Of a stretch of DNA of 64,000 nucleotides, positions 54,144 through 63,270 are shown piece after piece. Position 1 is the stretch's first letter, and every line of letters begins with the position of its first letter. Source of the stretch: Chryseobacterium sp. ZHDP1. Its GTDB lineage: Bacteria > Bacteroidota > Bacteroidia > Flavobacteriales > Weeksellaceae. Below the pieces are notes generated by a model. That model worked only from the letters and a program-made list of their open reading frames with translations, searched no databases and had not been told where the DNA came from. The position numbers and the translations under genes are program-made. The DNA is taken from contig NZ_CP075682.1 in assembly GCF_018603435.1 (NCBI RefSeq), positions 4,464,001 through 4,528,000 of the forward strand, given 5' to 3'.

Positions 54144-55859
54144 TTATTTCTTTATAAACTTTTTTGTTGTTTTTCCTTCTTTGGTTTCGATTGTAATGAG
54201 ATACGATCCGGAAGGAATATGTTTAATATCAATTGTATTTCCATTCAATACAGTATTAATTTTCTTCCCCGAAATATCATAAATATTTACATTTTCAACT
54301 TTCAAAGTGGATTGAATCGTTAAAAAATCAGAAGCGGGATTTGGATATAAATTAATATCACTTCCATGTACATCAGGAAGTTTCTTCCTTAAATCCATAA
54401 ATAATTTCACATTTTGTTTTTTCCCTTCAATTTCTCCTTCACAGGGTTCTCCGCATCCTTCAATTTTGGCATAATATTTAGCGCCGTTTTTAATGTAAGT
54501 ATTGGGTAGCAATGTAATACTTTCTCCTGCTTTCATTGTAATATTTTTTCCTGCATCTATAACATAGGCTGTATTTGTAATAATAGTATTACTCGCATTA
54601 TAGGTATGGATATTATTTGTTTCCTGTGAATTTTTTACAATATTGGGGACACAATTATTACTTGTATTGTTGGTATTAAGAGTAGGAACTAATTGAGGAA
54701 ACAAATTAGGATTTGTACTGGAATAGCCGGGAGATATATTTAGATTGTACAAATCTAAACTGGCTCCGCCAAAAACATCAGGATTATTAATTTTACCAAT
54801 GTAGTTATTTTGAATATAGGCATATTTGAAATAAATATCACCGTATTTATTTCTTTGAATTCCTTGAAAATCTACACTGCCGGTAATGGTATTTGCTATG
54901 CTGTTGTATATAATGTTGTTATTTGTAGATGCCAACATATTAACAGCATATATATTAGTCGAGAGGTGTGTTCCTACATATAAAATAGAACCATCTTTGT
55001 TGAATTCCGTCAAGATGGGAGTAAGACTTGCAATTGTTAGTTCATAGGCATTTGTTATTTGTCCTGTACTGTCATCAAAAGAGTATACTCTTCCTTCATT
55101 ATAAGAGTTTACAAAATCTTCAGAGCTAAAACTCAGATAATGTGAAAAACTTTTGCACAATGATCTTAATTTTGGAGAAGCCTTGATATAGGCATAATGC
55201 TGAAAAGGAGAAGGATAAGCATTCTCAATATTTAAACTACTGGTTACGGGATTATTTACAAAGCCTGTATTGTTTAAGGGATAACTATATAATTTTGTCA
55301 TTGTAGGAATTAACACCCAAAAAGAAGCATTATCTATTTGCGGAACAATGGTAACTCCTTTTGCTGTTGTAAAATCATTTCCAAATTCATCTAAAATAGG
55401 AATATTTGTCTGGCTTTGTACAACATCACCAAGAGAAAATCCATCAAGTCCAAGATTTCCTAAAGACATATTTACAACTGAATATCTCGCTACAAAGGTG
55501 TTTGATGATGAGACGACCCCGCCACTGAAAATATAGTATAGATTAGGATTGGAAGGATGTTTCACAATAGCTATTTGCATAGGAGTTTCCTGCATTATGT
55601 TACCTCCATTTGGCATTATAGTATGCTCTCTGGTCCATACTGAAATTCCGTTAGTGTAAAATAATAATTTCCCATTACTGTCGCTTACAGAAGCGGAGGC
55701 TCCATTTGTAGTCATTTGGCTGTTGGTAAATACAATTGGTGACGGAGAGGAAAAATTAATTGCGGCATAATTCCCAAAATACCAGTTATCATTTTCTCCT
55801 TGAGCGAAAGTTAATAAAGGAAATAAGATTAATATAATTGCGATATAAAACTTTTTCAT
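54144..55859 (-). CDS. Secreted protein with T9SS type A sorting domain
   Basis: A 571-aa protein with signal peptide MKKFYIAIILILFPLLTFAQ, then a beta-propeller-like body (WYFGNYAAINF, LLFYTNGISVWTREHTIMPN) and a C-terminal sorting domain (LYPNPASDFLTIQST, then IPSGSYLITIETKEGK). It is exported by Sec and then by the type IX machinery to the surface. No enzyme motif is visible. Confidence 0.85.
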   Translation of the reverse strand: MKKFYIAIILILFPLLTFAQGENDNWYFGNYAAINFSSPSPIVFTNSQMTTNGASASVSDSNGKLLFYTNGISVWTREHTIMPNGGNIMQETPMQIAIVKHPSNPNLYYIFSGGVVSSSNTFVARYSVVNMSLGNLGLDGFSLGDVVQSQTNIPILDEFGNDFTTAKGVTIVPQIDNASFWVLIPTMTKLYSYPLNNTGFVNNPVTSSLNIENAYPSPFQHYAYIKASPKLRSLCKSFSHYLSFSSEDFVNSYNEGRVYSFDDSTGQITNAYELTIASLTPILTEFNKDGSILYVGTHLSTNIYAVNMLASTNNNIIYNSIANTITGSVDFQGIQRNKYGDIYFKYAYIQNNYIGKINNPDVFGGASLDLYNLNISPGYSSTNPNLFPQLVPTLNTNNTSNNCVPNIVKNSQETNNIHTYNASNTIITNTAYVIDAGKNITMKAGESITLLPNTYIKNGAKYYAKIEGCGEPCEGEIEGKKQNVKLFMDLRKKLPDVHGSDINLYPNPASDFLTIQSTLKVENVNIYDISGKKINTVLNGNTIDIKHIPSGSYLITIETKEGKTTKKFIKK

Positions 55860-55882
55860 GCATTAGAATTTTATATAATTAA

Positions 55883-57025
55883 TTATTTAACTTTTTTCTC
55901 AAGCGCTTCAATTCTTTTCTGTTGCTCTATGGTATAAAGCGTAAGTTCTTCAATCTTCTTCAGAAGTAGAATATTCATTTCCTTAAGTTCAATACCATTT
56001 TTAATAGCTTCTTCTGTTGTAGGAACTTCCGGAAGATGTCCGTTTTCTTTGATAAATTTTTCAACATTATTTAATGGCATTAATTTATAACCTTTCTCAA
56101 AAACGTAATCTGCCCATCCGTTATTAGCAGCAATATCTACTTTTACTTTTTCAGTTTTAATTCCGTCTTTTACAAAAAGTTTATATTTTTCACCATCCGC
56201 AGCGATTCCATCTACGGGCAACTGATTGGTAAACTGCCCGATTCCGATTGTCCCGTTATTTCCTACAATCCAATTTCCTATGTTTAACTCATTGTTTGGC
56301 GACGTCGCATTGTATGGTACAATGTTCGTTCCTATAAATATATTGTTACTTCCAGATGTAATATATCTTGCATTAGAACCTCCTAAATTAATATTATTTG
56401 ATCCTGTTGTTAACGCTCTGAAGGAATTTGCTCCTAATATCACATTTAAACTTCCGTTTCCAATATATCTCGTGGCACTATTTCCTAAAGCGATATTATC
56501 ATCTCCCACAAGTGCTCCTGATCCCATTGCTCCCAGTCCTATTCCGATGTTTCCTGTACCTCCCTGCATGTTCTCCAAAGCATTAGTTCCTATTGCAACA
56601 CTAAATGTAGCAGAAGGTGTATTTCGCATGGTGCCACTACCTACCGCAGTATTTGAATTACCATTTGTTAATGAAGCCAAAGCATTACTTCCCAATGCAA
56701 CATTACCTGAGGATGTGGCGTTTTGCGTTAATGTTCCCATACCAAACGCTGTGTTTAAAATACCTGTAGTATTGCTCATACCACCGCCAAAAAGCAAGTT
56801 TTTATCCCAGATCTGACCTGTATATCCTATATTATGAAATGAAAACTGACCAGTTGGTGTAATTCTCATTTTTTCATCATTGTTTATTTTAATAACAAGG
56901 GGTTGATTATCTAAAGTTCCTATAAAATTTGTTCCTGGAGTTGTTCCTGTGTTTCCTGTAAGATTCCATTGAGCGTTTGCTGTAATACCTAATATAACAG
57001 AAAGTAGAATGATTGTTTTTTTCAT
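55883..57025 (-). CDS. Secreted repeat protein with tail-fibre-like C-terminus
   Basis: Started at ATG 57025 (MKKTIILLSVILGITANAQ, signal peptide); the frame upstream to 57073 is not needed. The body has trimeric-adhesin-type head repeats (NVALGSNALASLTNGNSNTA, SVAIGTNALENMQGGTGNIG). The C-terminus has LPEVPTTEEAIKNGIELKEM and a coiled coil (EQQKRIEALEKK), as in intramolecular-chaperone-like tails of Bacteroidota surface proteins. Likely a surface fibre. It lies 23 bases upstream of the 571-aa secreted-protein gene, on the same strand. Confidence 0.75.
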   Translation of the reverse strand: MKKTIILLSVILGITANAQWNLTGNTGTTPGTNFIGTLDNQPLVIKINNDEKMRITPTGQFSFHNIGYTGQIWDKNLLFGGGMSNTTGILNTAFGMGTLTQNATSSGNVALGSNALASLTNGNSNTAVGSGTMRNTPSATFSVAIGTNALENMQGGTGNIGIGLGAMGSGALVGDDNIALGNSATRYIGNGSLNVILGANSFRALTTGSNNINLGGSNARYITSGSNNIFIGTNIVPYNATSPNNELNIGNWIVGNNGTIGIGQFTNQLPVDGIAADGEKYKLFVKDGIKTEKVKVDIAANNGWADYVFEKGYKLMPLNNVEKFIKENGHLPEVPTTEEAIKNGIELKEMNILLLKKIEELTLYTIEQQKRIEALEKKVK

Positions 57026-57295
57026 GATTATTAAATTAGACACAAATGTAACTATGAATAAAATAAAATTCATCGTTAAATGACTTTTTTATAATGCTTT
57101 TTATTTTATATATTTATAATTTGTATACATAATTGTCTTTGAAAAATTCATAAATAATTATGATTCTATGGTGAAAAAATCGTATTATGATGAACTAACC
57201 CTAAAAAAGTATAAAAAGGTAATATTTATAGTCTATATAATTCAATGTTTTCACTTTTGGAACAATTATTGAGAGAAACCACTCAAATGTAAGCT

Positions 57296-57784
57296 ATGAA
57301 ATATTTATTAAGCCTTTTGGCTTTTATCTTTTTATTTTCGTGTATTTCTCAGAAAAACGGTTTAAAATATTCGAAAATTGAATATGAAGCAGGTGCTTGT
57401 TTCGGATCCTGCCCCATTTTTAAAATAACAGTAAATCCTGACAGAACGGCTGTATTTGAAGCAGAACACTTTAATTTTTCAAAAGGATTTTCAAAAGGCG
57501 AGTTCGATAAACCCCGTGAAGGAACTTTTAAAGGGACAATAAAACAGGAAGATTATAATACATTAATTACTTTATTGGATAACTCAGATGTAAAAAATCT
57601 CAATGAAAAATATGGCGAGCGAAATATTACAGATCTTCCCACTTCCCATTTGAGAATCAATTTTACAGACGGAACTTCAAAACATGTTGAAGATTACGGC
57701 AAAAAGGGAACTGAAAAACTTGAGAAATTGTATAGGTTTTTCGAGGATTTAAGAACCAGTCAGCAATGGACAAAAGTAAAATAA
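57296..57784 (+). CDS. DUF6438-type lipoprotein
   Basis: A 162-aa lipoprotein (lipobox LFSC, signal MKYLLSLLAFIFLFSC). The mature part begins with ACFGSCPIFKITV, the DUF6438 pattern of two Cys flanking a beta strand. Function unknown. Confidence 0.8.
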   Translation: MKYLLSLLAFIFLFSCISQKNGLKYSKIEYEAGACFGSCPIFKITVNPDRTAVFEAEHFNFSKGFSKGEFDKPREGTFKGTIKQEDYNTLITLLDNSDVKNLNEKYGERNITDLPTSHLRINFTDGTSKHVEDYGKKGTEKLEKLYRFFEDLRTSQQWTKVK

Positions 57785-57803
57785 TTAATTAAAATATTTA
57801 AGC

Positions 57804-57811
57804 TACCTTTG
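57804..57811 (+). promoter_or_regulatory. Putative -7 element of the rhlE-like gene
   Basis: TACCTTTG is an exact TAnnTTTG match 58 bases upstream of the helicase start. Confidence 0.5.
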
Positions 57812-57869
57812 CAAAATATAATTCCTTCATTTTGAAGGAATTTTGTTTTAATTATTAAATACAATTTAT

Positions 57870-59177
57870 TTGAATTTTACAGACTTACATTTAATTGATC
57901 CTATTGCAAAAGCAATTCAGGAACAAGGATATACCAACCCGACTCCGATTCAGGAGAAATCGATTCCGGAAATTATAAAAGGTAAAGATTTTTTGGGTTG
58001 CGCTCAGACAGGAACAGGAAAAACGGCAGCTTTTGCCATTCCTATCCTTCAGAATCTTGCTCAGAACAAATTCCCCAACAGAAATATTAAAGCTTTGATT
58101 TTAACGCCTACAAGAGAACTGGCGATTCAGATTGAAGAAAATATTCAGGCGTACGGAAAATATTTACCATTAAAACATCTCGTAATTTTTGGCGGTGTAA
58201 AGCAGGGAAATCAGGAAGCTGCATTAAAAAAAGGAGTTGATATTCTGGTAGCAACACCGGGAAGACTTCTGGATTTTATTGCTCAGGGAATCATCAGCTT
58301 AAAAAATCTTGAAATTTTTGTACTGGATGAAGCGGATAGAATGCTGGATATGGGGTTTGTTCATGATGTGAAAAGAATCATCAAACTTTTACCTCAGAAA
58401 AGACAGACTTTGTTTTTCTCTGCAACCATGCCTTCAGAAATACAGAAACTGGCAGATTCTATTCTTAATAATCCTGTAAAAGTAGAAGTAACTCCGGTTT
58501 CATCTACCGCAGAAACCATTAAACAATCGGTTTACTTTGTAGAAAAAGATAATAAACTGAATCTTTTAACGCACATTTTAAAGAATGATATTTCTGATTC
58601 TGTATTGGTTTTTGCAAGAACAAAACACGGGGCTGATAAAATTGCCAGAAAACTTCAGAAAGATAATATTACAACAGAGGCTATTCATGGAAACAAATCC
58701 CAGAATGCGCGTCAGAATGCTTTAAACAATTTTAAATCCGGAAAAACCAGAGTTTTGGTGGCTACAGATATTGCAGCGAGAGGAATTGATATTGATGAGC
58801 TTAAATACGTTGTTAATTTTGAGTTGTCTGATGTTTCCGAAACCTATGTTCACAGAATCGGAAGAACGGGTAGAGCAGGAGCGGAAGGGACTTCTATTTC
58901 ATTTGTAGACGGGCTGGATCTTCTCAATCTTCGCAATACAGAGAAACTGATCGGAATGAAAATTCCTGTGGTTAAAAACCATCCGTTTCATACAGACGAT
59001 CTGGTTGCTCAGAAAAGAGATTCGAATAACAAGCCAGTTCCTGCAGGATCGGAAAAACCGAAACAGGCAAGAGGAAATTCTTCAAAATTCAGCCGAAATA
59101 AGGCAAAGCCGGATAACGGAGCTGCGTCAGTCGGTTTTAAAAAGCCTAAGAATAAAAATTTTACAAGAAAGAAATAA
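57870..59177 (+). CDS. DEAD-box RNA helicase (RhlE-like)
   Basis: A 435-aa helicase starting at TTG (57870). Visible motifs: Q-motif FTDLHLIDPIAKAIQEQGYT, motif I AQTGTGKTAA, II DEAD, III SAT, VI HRIGRTGR, plus PTRELAIQ. A basic, Asn/Lys-rich tail follows (about 375-435). The RhlE subgroup fit is by tail and order, not proven. Probably acts in RNA remodelling, for example in ribosome assembly. Confidence 0.9.
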   Translation: MNFTDLHLIDPIAKAIQEQGYTNPTPIQEKSIPEIIKGKDFLGCAQTGTGKTAAFAIPILQNLAQNKFPNRNIKALILTPTRELAIQIEENIQAYGKYLPLKHLVIFGGVKQGNQEAALKKGVDILVATPGRLLDFIAQGIISLKNLEIFVLDEADRMLDMGFVHDVKRIIKLLPQKRQTLFFSATMPSEIQKLADSILNNPVKVEVTPVSSTAETIKQSVYFVEKDNKLNLLTHILKNDISDSVLVFARTKHGADKIARKLQKDNITTEAIHGNKSQNARQNALNNFKSGKTRVLVATDIAARGIDIDELKYVVNFELSDVSETYVHRIGRTGRAGAEGTSISFVDGLDLLNLRNTEKLIGMKIPVVKNHPFHTDDLVAQKRDSNNKPVPAGSEKPKQARGNSSKFSRNKAKPDNGAASVGFKKPKNKNFTRKK

Positions 59178-59181
59178 TGTG

Positions 59182-59215
59182 AAAGCCTTCCAAATCCGGA
59201 AGGCTTTTATTTTTA
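59182..59215. terminator. Bidirectional terminator between helicase and TatD genes
   Basis: Perfect stem AAAGCCTTCC/GGAAGGCTTT around AAATCC, with a T-rich run on the plus strand and A-rich flank serving the minus strand. It lies between two convergent genes. Confidence 0.75.
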
Positions 59216-59980
59216 AGTCTTAACGAAGACTTTTTTCGCATTCTCAGTAGTAATTCTGTCAATCTCCGAAAAATCCACTTTGTAAAGATCCACCAGTTTT
59301 CCGGCAACCAGATCAAGATATGAACTTTCGTTGCGCTTTCCTCTGTGCGGAACCGGAGCGAGGTAAGGCGAATCTGTTTCCAGAACGATTTTATCCAAAG
59401 GGATTTCATTCAGAAACTGATCTATTTTACCATTTTTGAAGGTTACAACACCACCAATTCCTAAAATGAAATTCAGGTCAATTGCCTGTTTTGCCTGTTC
59501 TAAATTTCCTGAAAAACAATGAAAAATTCCTCTCAGTTTCGGATGTTTTTTTCTTTCCAGAACCTCAAAAGTTTCATCAAAGCTTTCTCTGGTGTGGATT
59601 ACGATAGGAAGATCTTTTTCAATTGCCCAGTCGATTTGCTGTTCAAAAGCTTTCACCTGAATATCAAGAGTAGTTTTATCCCAGTATAGATCGATTCCGA
59701 TTTCTCCGATGGCTGGAAAAGACCTTTGATCAAGATAATTCTTAACAATTTCGAGCTCTTTTTGCCAGGATTCTGGTTTTACATAACAGGGATGCAGTCC
59801 CATCATCGAAAAGATATGTTCCGGATATTCTGCCTCCAGTTGCAGCATTTTTTCATGAGATTCCGAATCGATTGCCGGAAGATAAAATTCTGTAATTCCT
59901 TTATCTAAAGCTCTCTGAATGGTTTCTTTTCTGTCTTCATCAAATTCTTCTGCGTATAAATGTGTATGGGTATCAATCAT
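59213..59980 (-). CDS. TatD family metal-dependent hydrolase
   Basis: A 255-aa TIM-barrel hydrolase. N-terminal metal ligands are in MIDTHTHLYAEEF (H-x-H), further ligands in IGEIGIDLYWD, LPIVIHTRES, IFHCFSGN and LETDSPYLAPVPHRG. Family members have 3'-5' DNase activity. Downstream of a DUF4269 gene by 3 bases. Confidence 0.9.
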   Translation of the reverse strand: MIDTHTHLYAEEFDEDRKETIQRALDKGITEFYLPAIDSESHEKMLQLEAEYPEHIFSMMGLHPCYVKPESWQKELEIVKNYLDQRSFPAIGEIGIDLYWDKTTLDIQVKAFEQQIDWAIEKDLPIVIHTRESFDETFEVLERKKHPKLRGIFHCFSGNLEQAKQAIDLNFILGIGGVVTFKNGKIDQFLNEIPLDKIVLETDSPYLAPVPHRGKRNESSYLDLVAGKLVDLYKVDFSEIDRITTENAKKVFVKT

Positions 59981-59983
59981 TTT

Positions 59984-60514
59984 TTATATCATTTTTAACA
60001 GGTCTTCGTAAGGATTTTCCAAATTCAGCAAGATGCCGAAAGCGGGTTCCGTTTTGATGCCCTGTTTTTTTAATTTTATTATTTTCTGCTTAAAATCTTC
60101 ACCTTTTTCCTGTAATATTTTGTATTCGGCAATCATATGAAGATAGGCGTTCTGTTTGGTTGCAGGTCTATTCTGTCCGAAAATTTCTATGGAAAATTCT
60201 TCCAGTCTGAAATTCATAACAATTGCTTTTTCGTTTTCAATCATTATATTTTCCACCGTAACTTCTGTTTCTGCAGGAACAATTATCTTAAAACTCACTT
60301 TTTCTAAAAAATCCTCTTCAAAATTAAGATCAACTTCGCAAATGATGTCTAAATCACTTTCTTCAATATCAATTTCTATGGGAATAGTTCCTGCCAAAAT
60401 GGGAGAATAGTCCTTCAGCTTTTCAAAAATATGATATCTCGTCAAAACTTCATAAGCTCTTTTTTGCCTTTCATTTCCGTTTTTCAGATAGTCAATTTTT
60501 GTGAAATCAATCAT
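59984..60514 (-). CDS. DUF4269-type protein
   Basis: A 176-aa protein similar to DUF4269: FTKIDYLKNGNERQKRAYEV, LAGTIPIEIDIEESDLDIIC (a nucleotidyltransferase-like Gly and D-x-D), and GQNRPATKQNAYLHM. Function unknown. It overlaps the preceding 116-aa gene by 4 bases. Confidence 0.8.
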   Translation of the reverse strand: MIDFTKIDYLKNGNERQKRAYEVLTRYHIFEKLKDYSPILAGTIPIEIDIEESDLDIICEVDLNFEEDFLEKVSFKIIVPAETEVTVENIMIENEKAIVMNFRLEEFSIEIFGQNRPATKQNAYLHMIAEYKILQEKGEDFKQKIIKLKKQGIKTEPAFGILLNLENPYEDLLKMI

Positions 60515-60861
60515 TTTGATTCTATTGAATTTGAAGACTCAACATGATGGGTGTTTATCTGATGTAAAACTTCATTTGTGATGTCTTTTCCTCCCGTAAA
60601 GTTTCTGTAAAAAGAGGCAATACTGAAAATAGGTCCGAAAGGAATTCCCCACCAACCAAAAAATAAAGTCAACAGCGAATATTTCCAACTGTATTTTGAG
60701 GAAGACTCATCAGATTTTATAAAATAAATATCACTTGGTCTTTTTGAGGATAGGAAAATAATTGAAATTGTATATGAAAAAACTACGAATTTAGCACCTT
60801 TCTGTAATTCATCATTTAATTGATCGGTTGATAATCCTTCTGTGTTTTTAATAATAGCCAT
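60511..60861 (-). CDS. Hypothetical membrane protein, 116 aa
   Basis: A 116-aa protein with two hydrophobic segments (about 28-44 VVFSYTISIIFLSS, and about 71-90 SLLTLFFGWWGIPFGPIFSI). The second resembles a two-TM-helix module of unknown family. In the middle of a minus-strand run GSCFA, this gene, DUF4269, tatD. Confidence 0.6.
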   Translation of the reverse strand: MAIIKNTEGLSTDQLNDELQKGAKFVVFSYTISIIFLSSKRPSDIYFIKSDESSSKYSWKYSLLTLFFGWWGIPFGPIFSIASFYRNFTGGKDITNEVLHQINTHHVESSNSIESK

Positions 60862-60867
60862 TAGTTT

Positions 60868-61818
60868 TTAAAATATTTTATGCTTTACTTTTTTTCGCTG
60901 AGCTTCAATCCTTAGGTTTAATTTTTCTTTATATTCGATGTATTTCGGATCTTTTTCGTCGCTGGTTTTATGCTCCAACGCTTTGTGAATTTTAAAATTT
61001 TCTTTGATGAAATCTTTTGTGTCATCCGAAAAATAAGCATTTCCGAATTTTTCGAAAATATAATTAATTGCCTGATTGTTAGGATGAATCATATCTTCTT
61101 TGTAAAAACGGTAATCGCGGAGATCGTCCATTAAAATTTCATAAACCGGAAGATAATGACAGTAATCCAGCTCATCAATCATTTCATGAATTGCTGTGAT
61201 CAGTTTAGATTTACTCAGCTGATTTTCAATCATTCCGTCTTTGGTATGACGAACCGGAGAAACGGTAAACAGAATCTGAACATCATCGGTACAGATGTCT
61301 TTGAGGTTCAGAATTGTATTGTACACAGAATCTGTAATTTCCTGAAAGGTCAAAAGTCTTTTTTCAAAGAATTTCTGAGGGATTTTGTGACAATTGGCAA
61401 CGAGTTTGTTTTTGGGCGTGAATTCGTAAATAAATGAACTTCCGTAAGTGATAATTATCCAGTTGGTTTTTTGGAGAAAGGAATTTCCTTCCTCAAGACC
61501 GGAATTTATTTTCTGTAACGTCTGATGAACATATCTTGTGTCGAAACTTGAGTGATGATCCAGAGAAATAAATTCATCGTTAAAGGTAATCAGTTCTTCT
61601 TCATAATAAAACTCGGCATCATGAAGCCTTTTGACCGCATTGTTGATTGAAAAAGGATTAAAAATGGTTCCAAAAGGATTGTTGATGGTCTGCAATTGCC
61701 CCTGTTGAAAAAGATCCGACATTTCAGAGGCAAAACAGGAGCCGATCGAAAATATTCTATCTTCAACTTCAATTTTCTTCTGCGATTCTTTGATATCAAC
61801 TTCGGTTCTGAATTTCAT
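60868..61818 (-). CDS. GSCFA domain protein
   Basis: A 316-aa protein with the defining GSCFA motif in IFSIGSCFASEMSDLF (about 24-39), then IITYGSSFIYEF and the HPNNQAINYIFEKFG C-terminal pattern. This SGNH-hydrolase-like family of Bacteroidota is possibly involved in surface polysaccharide or lipid modification, but no substrate is known. Confidence 0.88.
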   Translation of the reverse strand: MKFRTEVDIKESQKKIEVEDRIFSIGSCFASEMSDLFQQGQLQTINNPFGTIFNPFSINNAVKRLHDAEFYYEEELITFNDEFISLDHHSSFDTRYVHQTLQKINSGLEEGNSFLQKTNWIIITYGSSFIYEFTPKNKLVANCHKIPQKFFEKRLLTFQEITDSVYNTILNLKDICTDDVQILFTVSPVRHTKDGMIENQLSKSKLITAIHEMIDELDYCHYLPVYEILMDDLRDYRFYKEDMIHPNNQAINYIFEKFGNAYFSDDTKDFIKENFKIHKALEHKTSDEKDPKYIEYKEKLNLRIEAQRKKVKHKIF

Positions 61819-61903
61819 TTAATCAATTTGAAAATCTGAGAATGTGTCAATTTGAAAATTTAAGATTTATGCTTACTCATTTTCAAATTGACTAATTATC
61901 AAA

Positions 61904-62875
61904 TTATGATTCTCTTCTCAATAAATAATTGGCAAGTTCAGCAAACGGTTTTTTCTTTTCCTCCGGAATATCAATTTTCTGAAGATAGCTTTGTCCGATT
62001 TCGTTATGTTTTTCGATCAGACGTAATGCTTTTTCGTCCACTTTTGTTCTTCTGAAAATCTTTTCCACACCGTATACTTTATCGATATTATCGGTCTTTT
62101 TAGAATACCAGTAATCCAGCTCTTTTCTCTCTTCTTCCGTAGCGTGTTCTCTCGCCATCAGGTAAAGAACGGTTTTTTTGTTTTCGTAAATATCTCCGGC
62201 GTGTTTTTTTCCGAATTGCGCCTGATCTCCGAAAACATCAAGGTAATCGTCCATGATCTGGAATGCAATTCCGATGTGTTTTCCGAAGTTGAAAATTGAT
62301 TTTGCATCTTTGAAGTTTGCTTTTGCAATCAATGCTCCGATCTCAAAAGAAGAAGCACTTAAAACTCCGGTTTTGTAGGTAATCATTCTGATGTAATCAT
62401 CAAACGTTACGTTTTCCTGAGTTTCGAAATTGATGTCATATTGCTGACCTTCGCATAAAAGCAATCCTGTATGCGTGAAAATTCTGATACACGCCTTGAA
62501 AATTTCAGGTTCAAGGTCTTCGAAAAATTTATAGGCTTTCAGCATTAAGCCGTCTCCGGAAAGAATTCCTACGTTAATTCCGTGTAACGTATGAATTGTC
62601 GGTTTGTTTCTTCTTAACGGAGCTTCGTCCATAATATCATCATGGATCAGCGTGAAATTATGGAAAAATTCAATTGCCAGAGCAGGCTTTATAGCTTCTT
62701 TAAGATCACCTCCAAACAAATCGCAGGCCATTAGAACCATGATCGGACGAAGACGCTTTCCTCCGTGCGAAATAATGTAGTTCATAGGCTCGTAAAGTTC
62801 AGTTGGTTTATCTTTAAAGGTATATTTGGTAATGGCATCCGCAACAATCTGCTGATATCTGTCTAAAAATTCCAT
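61904..62875 (-). CDS. Polyprenyl synthetase (trans-isoprenyl diphosphate synthase)
   Basis: The first Asp-rich motif is HDDIMDEAPLRR and the second QIMDDYLDVFGD, with GGKRLRPIMVLMA before them. ATG at 62875 (MEFLDRYQQIVADAI) is preferred over the longer start at 62896. It should build the isoprenoid chain for quinones (menaquinone side chain) or related lipids; product length cannot be read from the sequence. Confidence 0.88.
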   Translation of the reverse strand: MEFLDRYQQIVADAITKYTFKDKPTELYEPMNYIISHGGKRLRPIMVLMACDLFGGDLKEAIKPALAIEFFHNFTLIHDDIMDEAPLRRNKPTIHTLHGINVGILSGDGLMLKAYKFFEDLEPEIFKACIRIFTHTGLLLCEGQQYDINFETQENVTFDDYIRMITYKTGVLSASSFEIGALIAKANFKDAKSIFNFGKHIGIAFQIMDDYLDVFGDQAQFGKKHAGDIYENKKTVLYLMAREHATEEERKELDYWYSKKTDNIDKVYGVEKIFRRTKVDEKALRLIEKHNEIGQSYLQKIDIPEEKKKPFAELANYLLRRES

Positions 62876-62997
62876 AAATTCTAATAGTTTGAACAAAAAT
62901 ACAATTTTTCAGGGCTTTATAAAACAAAATCCTCACCGTTTTAAGAGTGAAACGCTTTTATGTGATTGAAATTTTTTATTCTTAGTTATTTTCACAT

Positions 62998-63083
62998 GAT
63001 TTGTCATTCCGTATGAATCTAAATATAATTTTTTAGATTTTATTTCTAATACAATTTCTTAGATTCATACGGAATGACAAATC
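62998..63083. repeat. Perfect 25-base inverted repeat, MITE-like
   Basis: GATTTGTCATTCCGTATGAAT... (62998-63022) returns in reverse complement at 63059-63083 with a 36-base AT-rich spacer. It lies between the polyprenyl-synthetase and phosphate-transporter genes. The arms match each other perfectly over 25 bases. It looks like a small palindromic repetitive element (REP/MITE type); only one copy is in the window. Confidence 0.65.
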
Positions 63084-63219
63084 CTCTGGTTATTTCTTCC
63101 ACAACTTGAATACACGCCAACAATTACTAGCCCAGATTGTAATGGAAATCCTTTTTTGAAAAAAAAGATTGCAATGAAAAGCTGGAAATAGCTCCAAATT
63201 TTTCAATTTAAAAAAACAA

Positions 63220-63247
63220 AAAACTTTGCCCGAAAGAGCAAAGTTTT
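63220..63247 (-). terminator. Terminator of the phosphate-transporter gene
   Basis: Stem AAAACTTTGC/GCAAAGTTTT with an 8-base loop and T-run on the minus strand, 23 bases downstream of the transporter stop. Confidence 0.75.
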
Positions 63248-63270
63248 ATTATTTTGAGTAATCTGAGTTG

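Noticed and set aside
56226..56816. 196-aa ORF antisense to the repeat-rich secreted protein
   Set aside because: Pro/Leu/Ala/Val-rich antisense reading of repeated glycine/asparagine codons; not a real gene.
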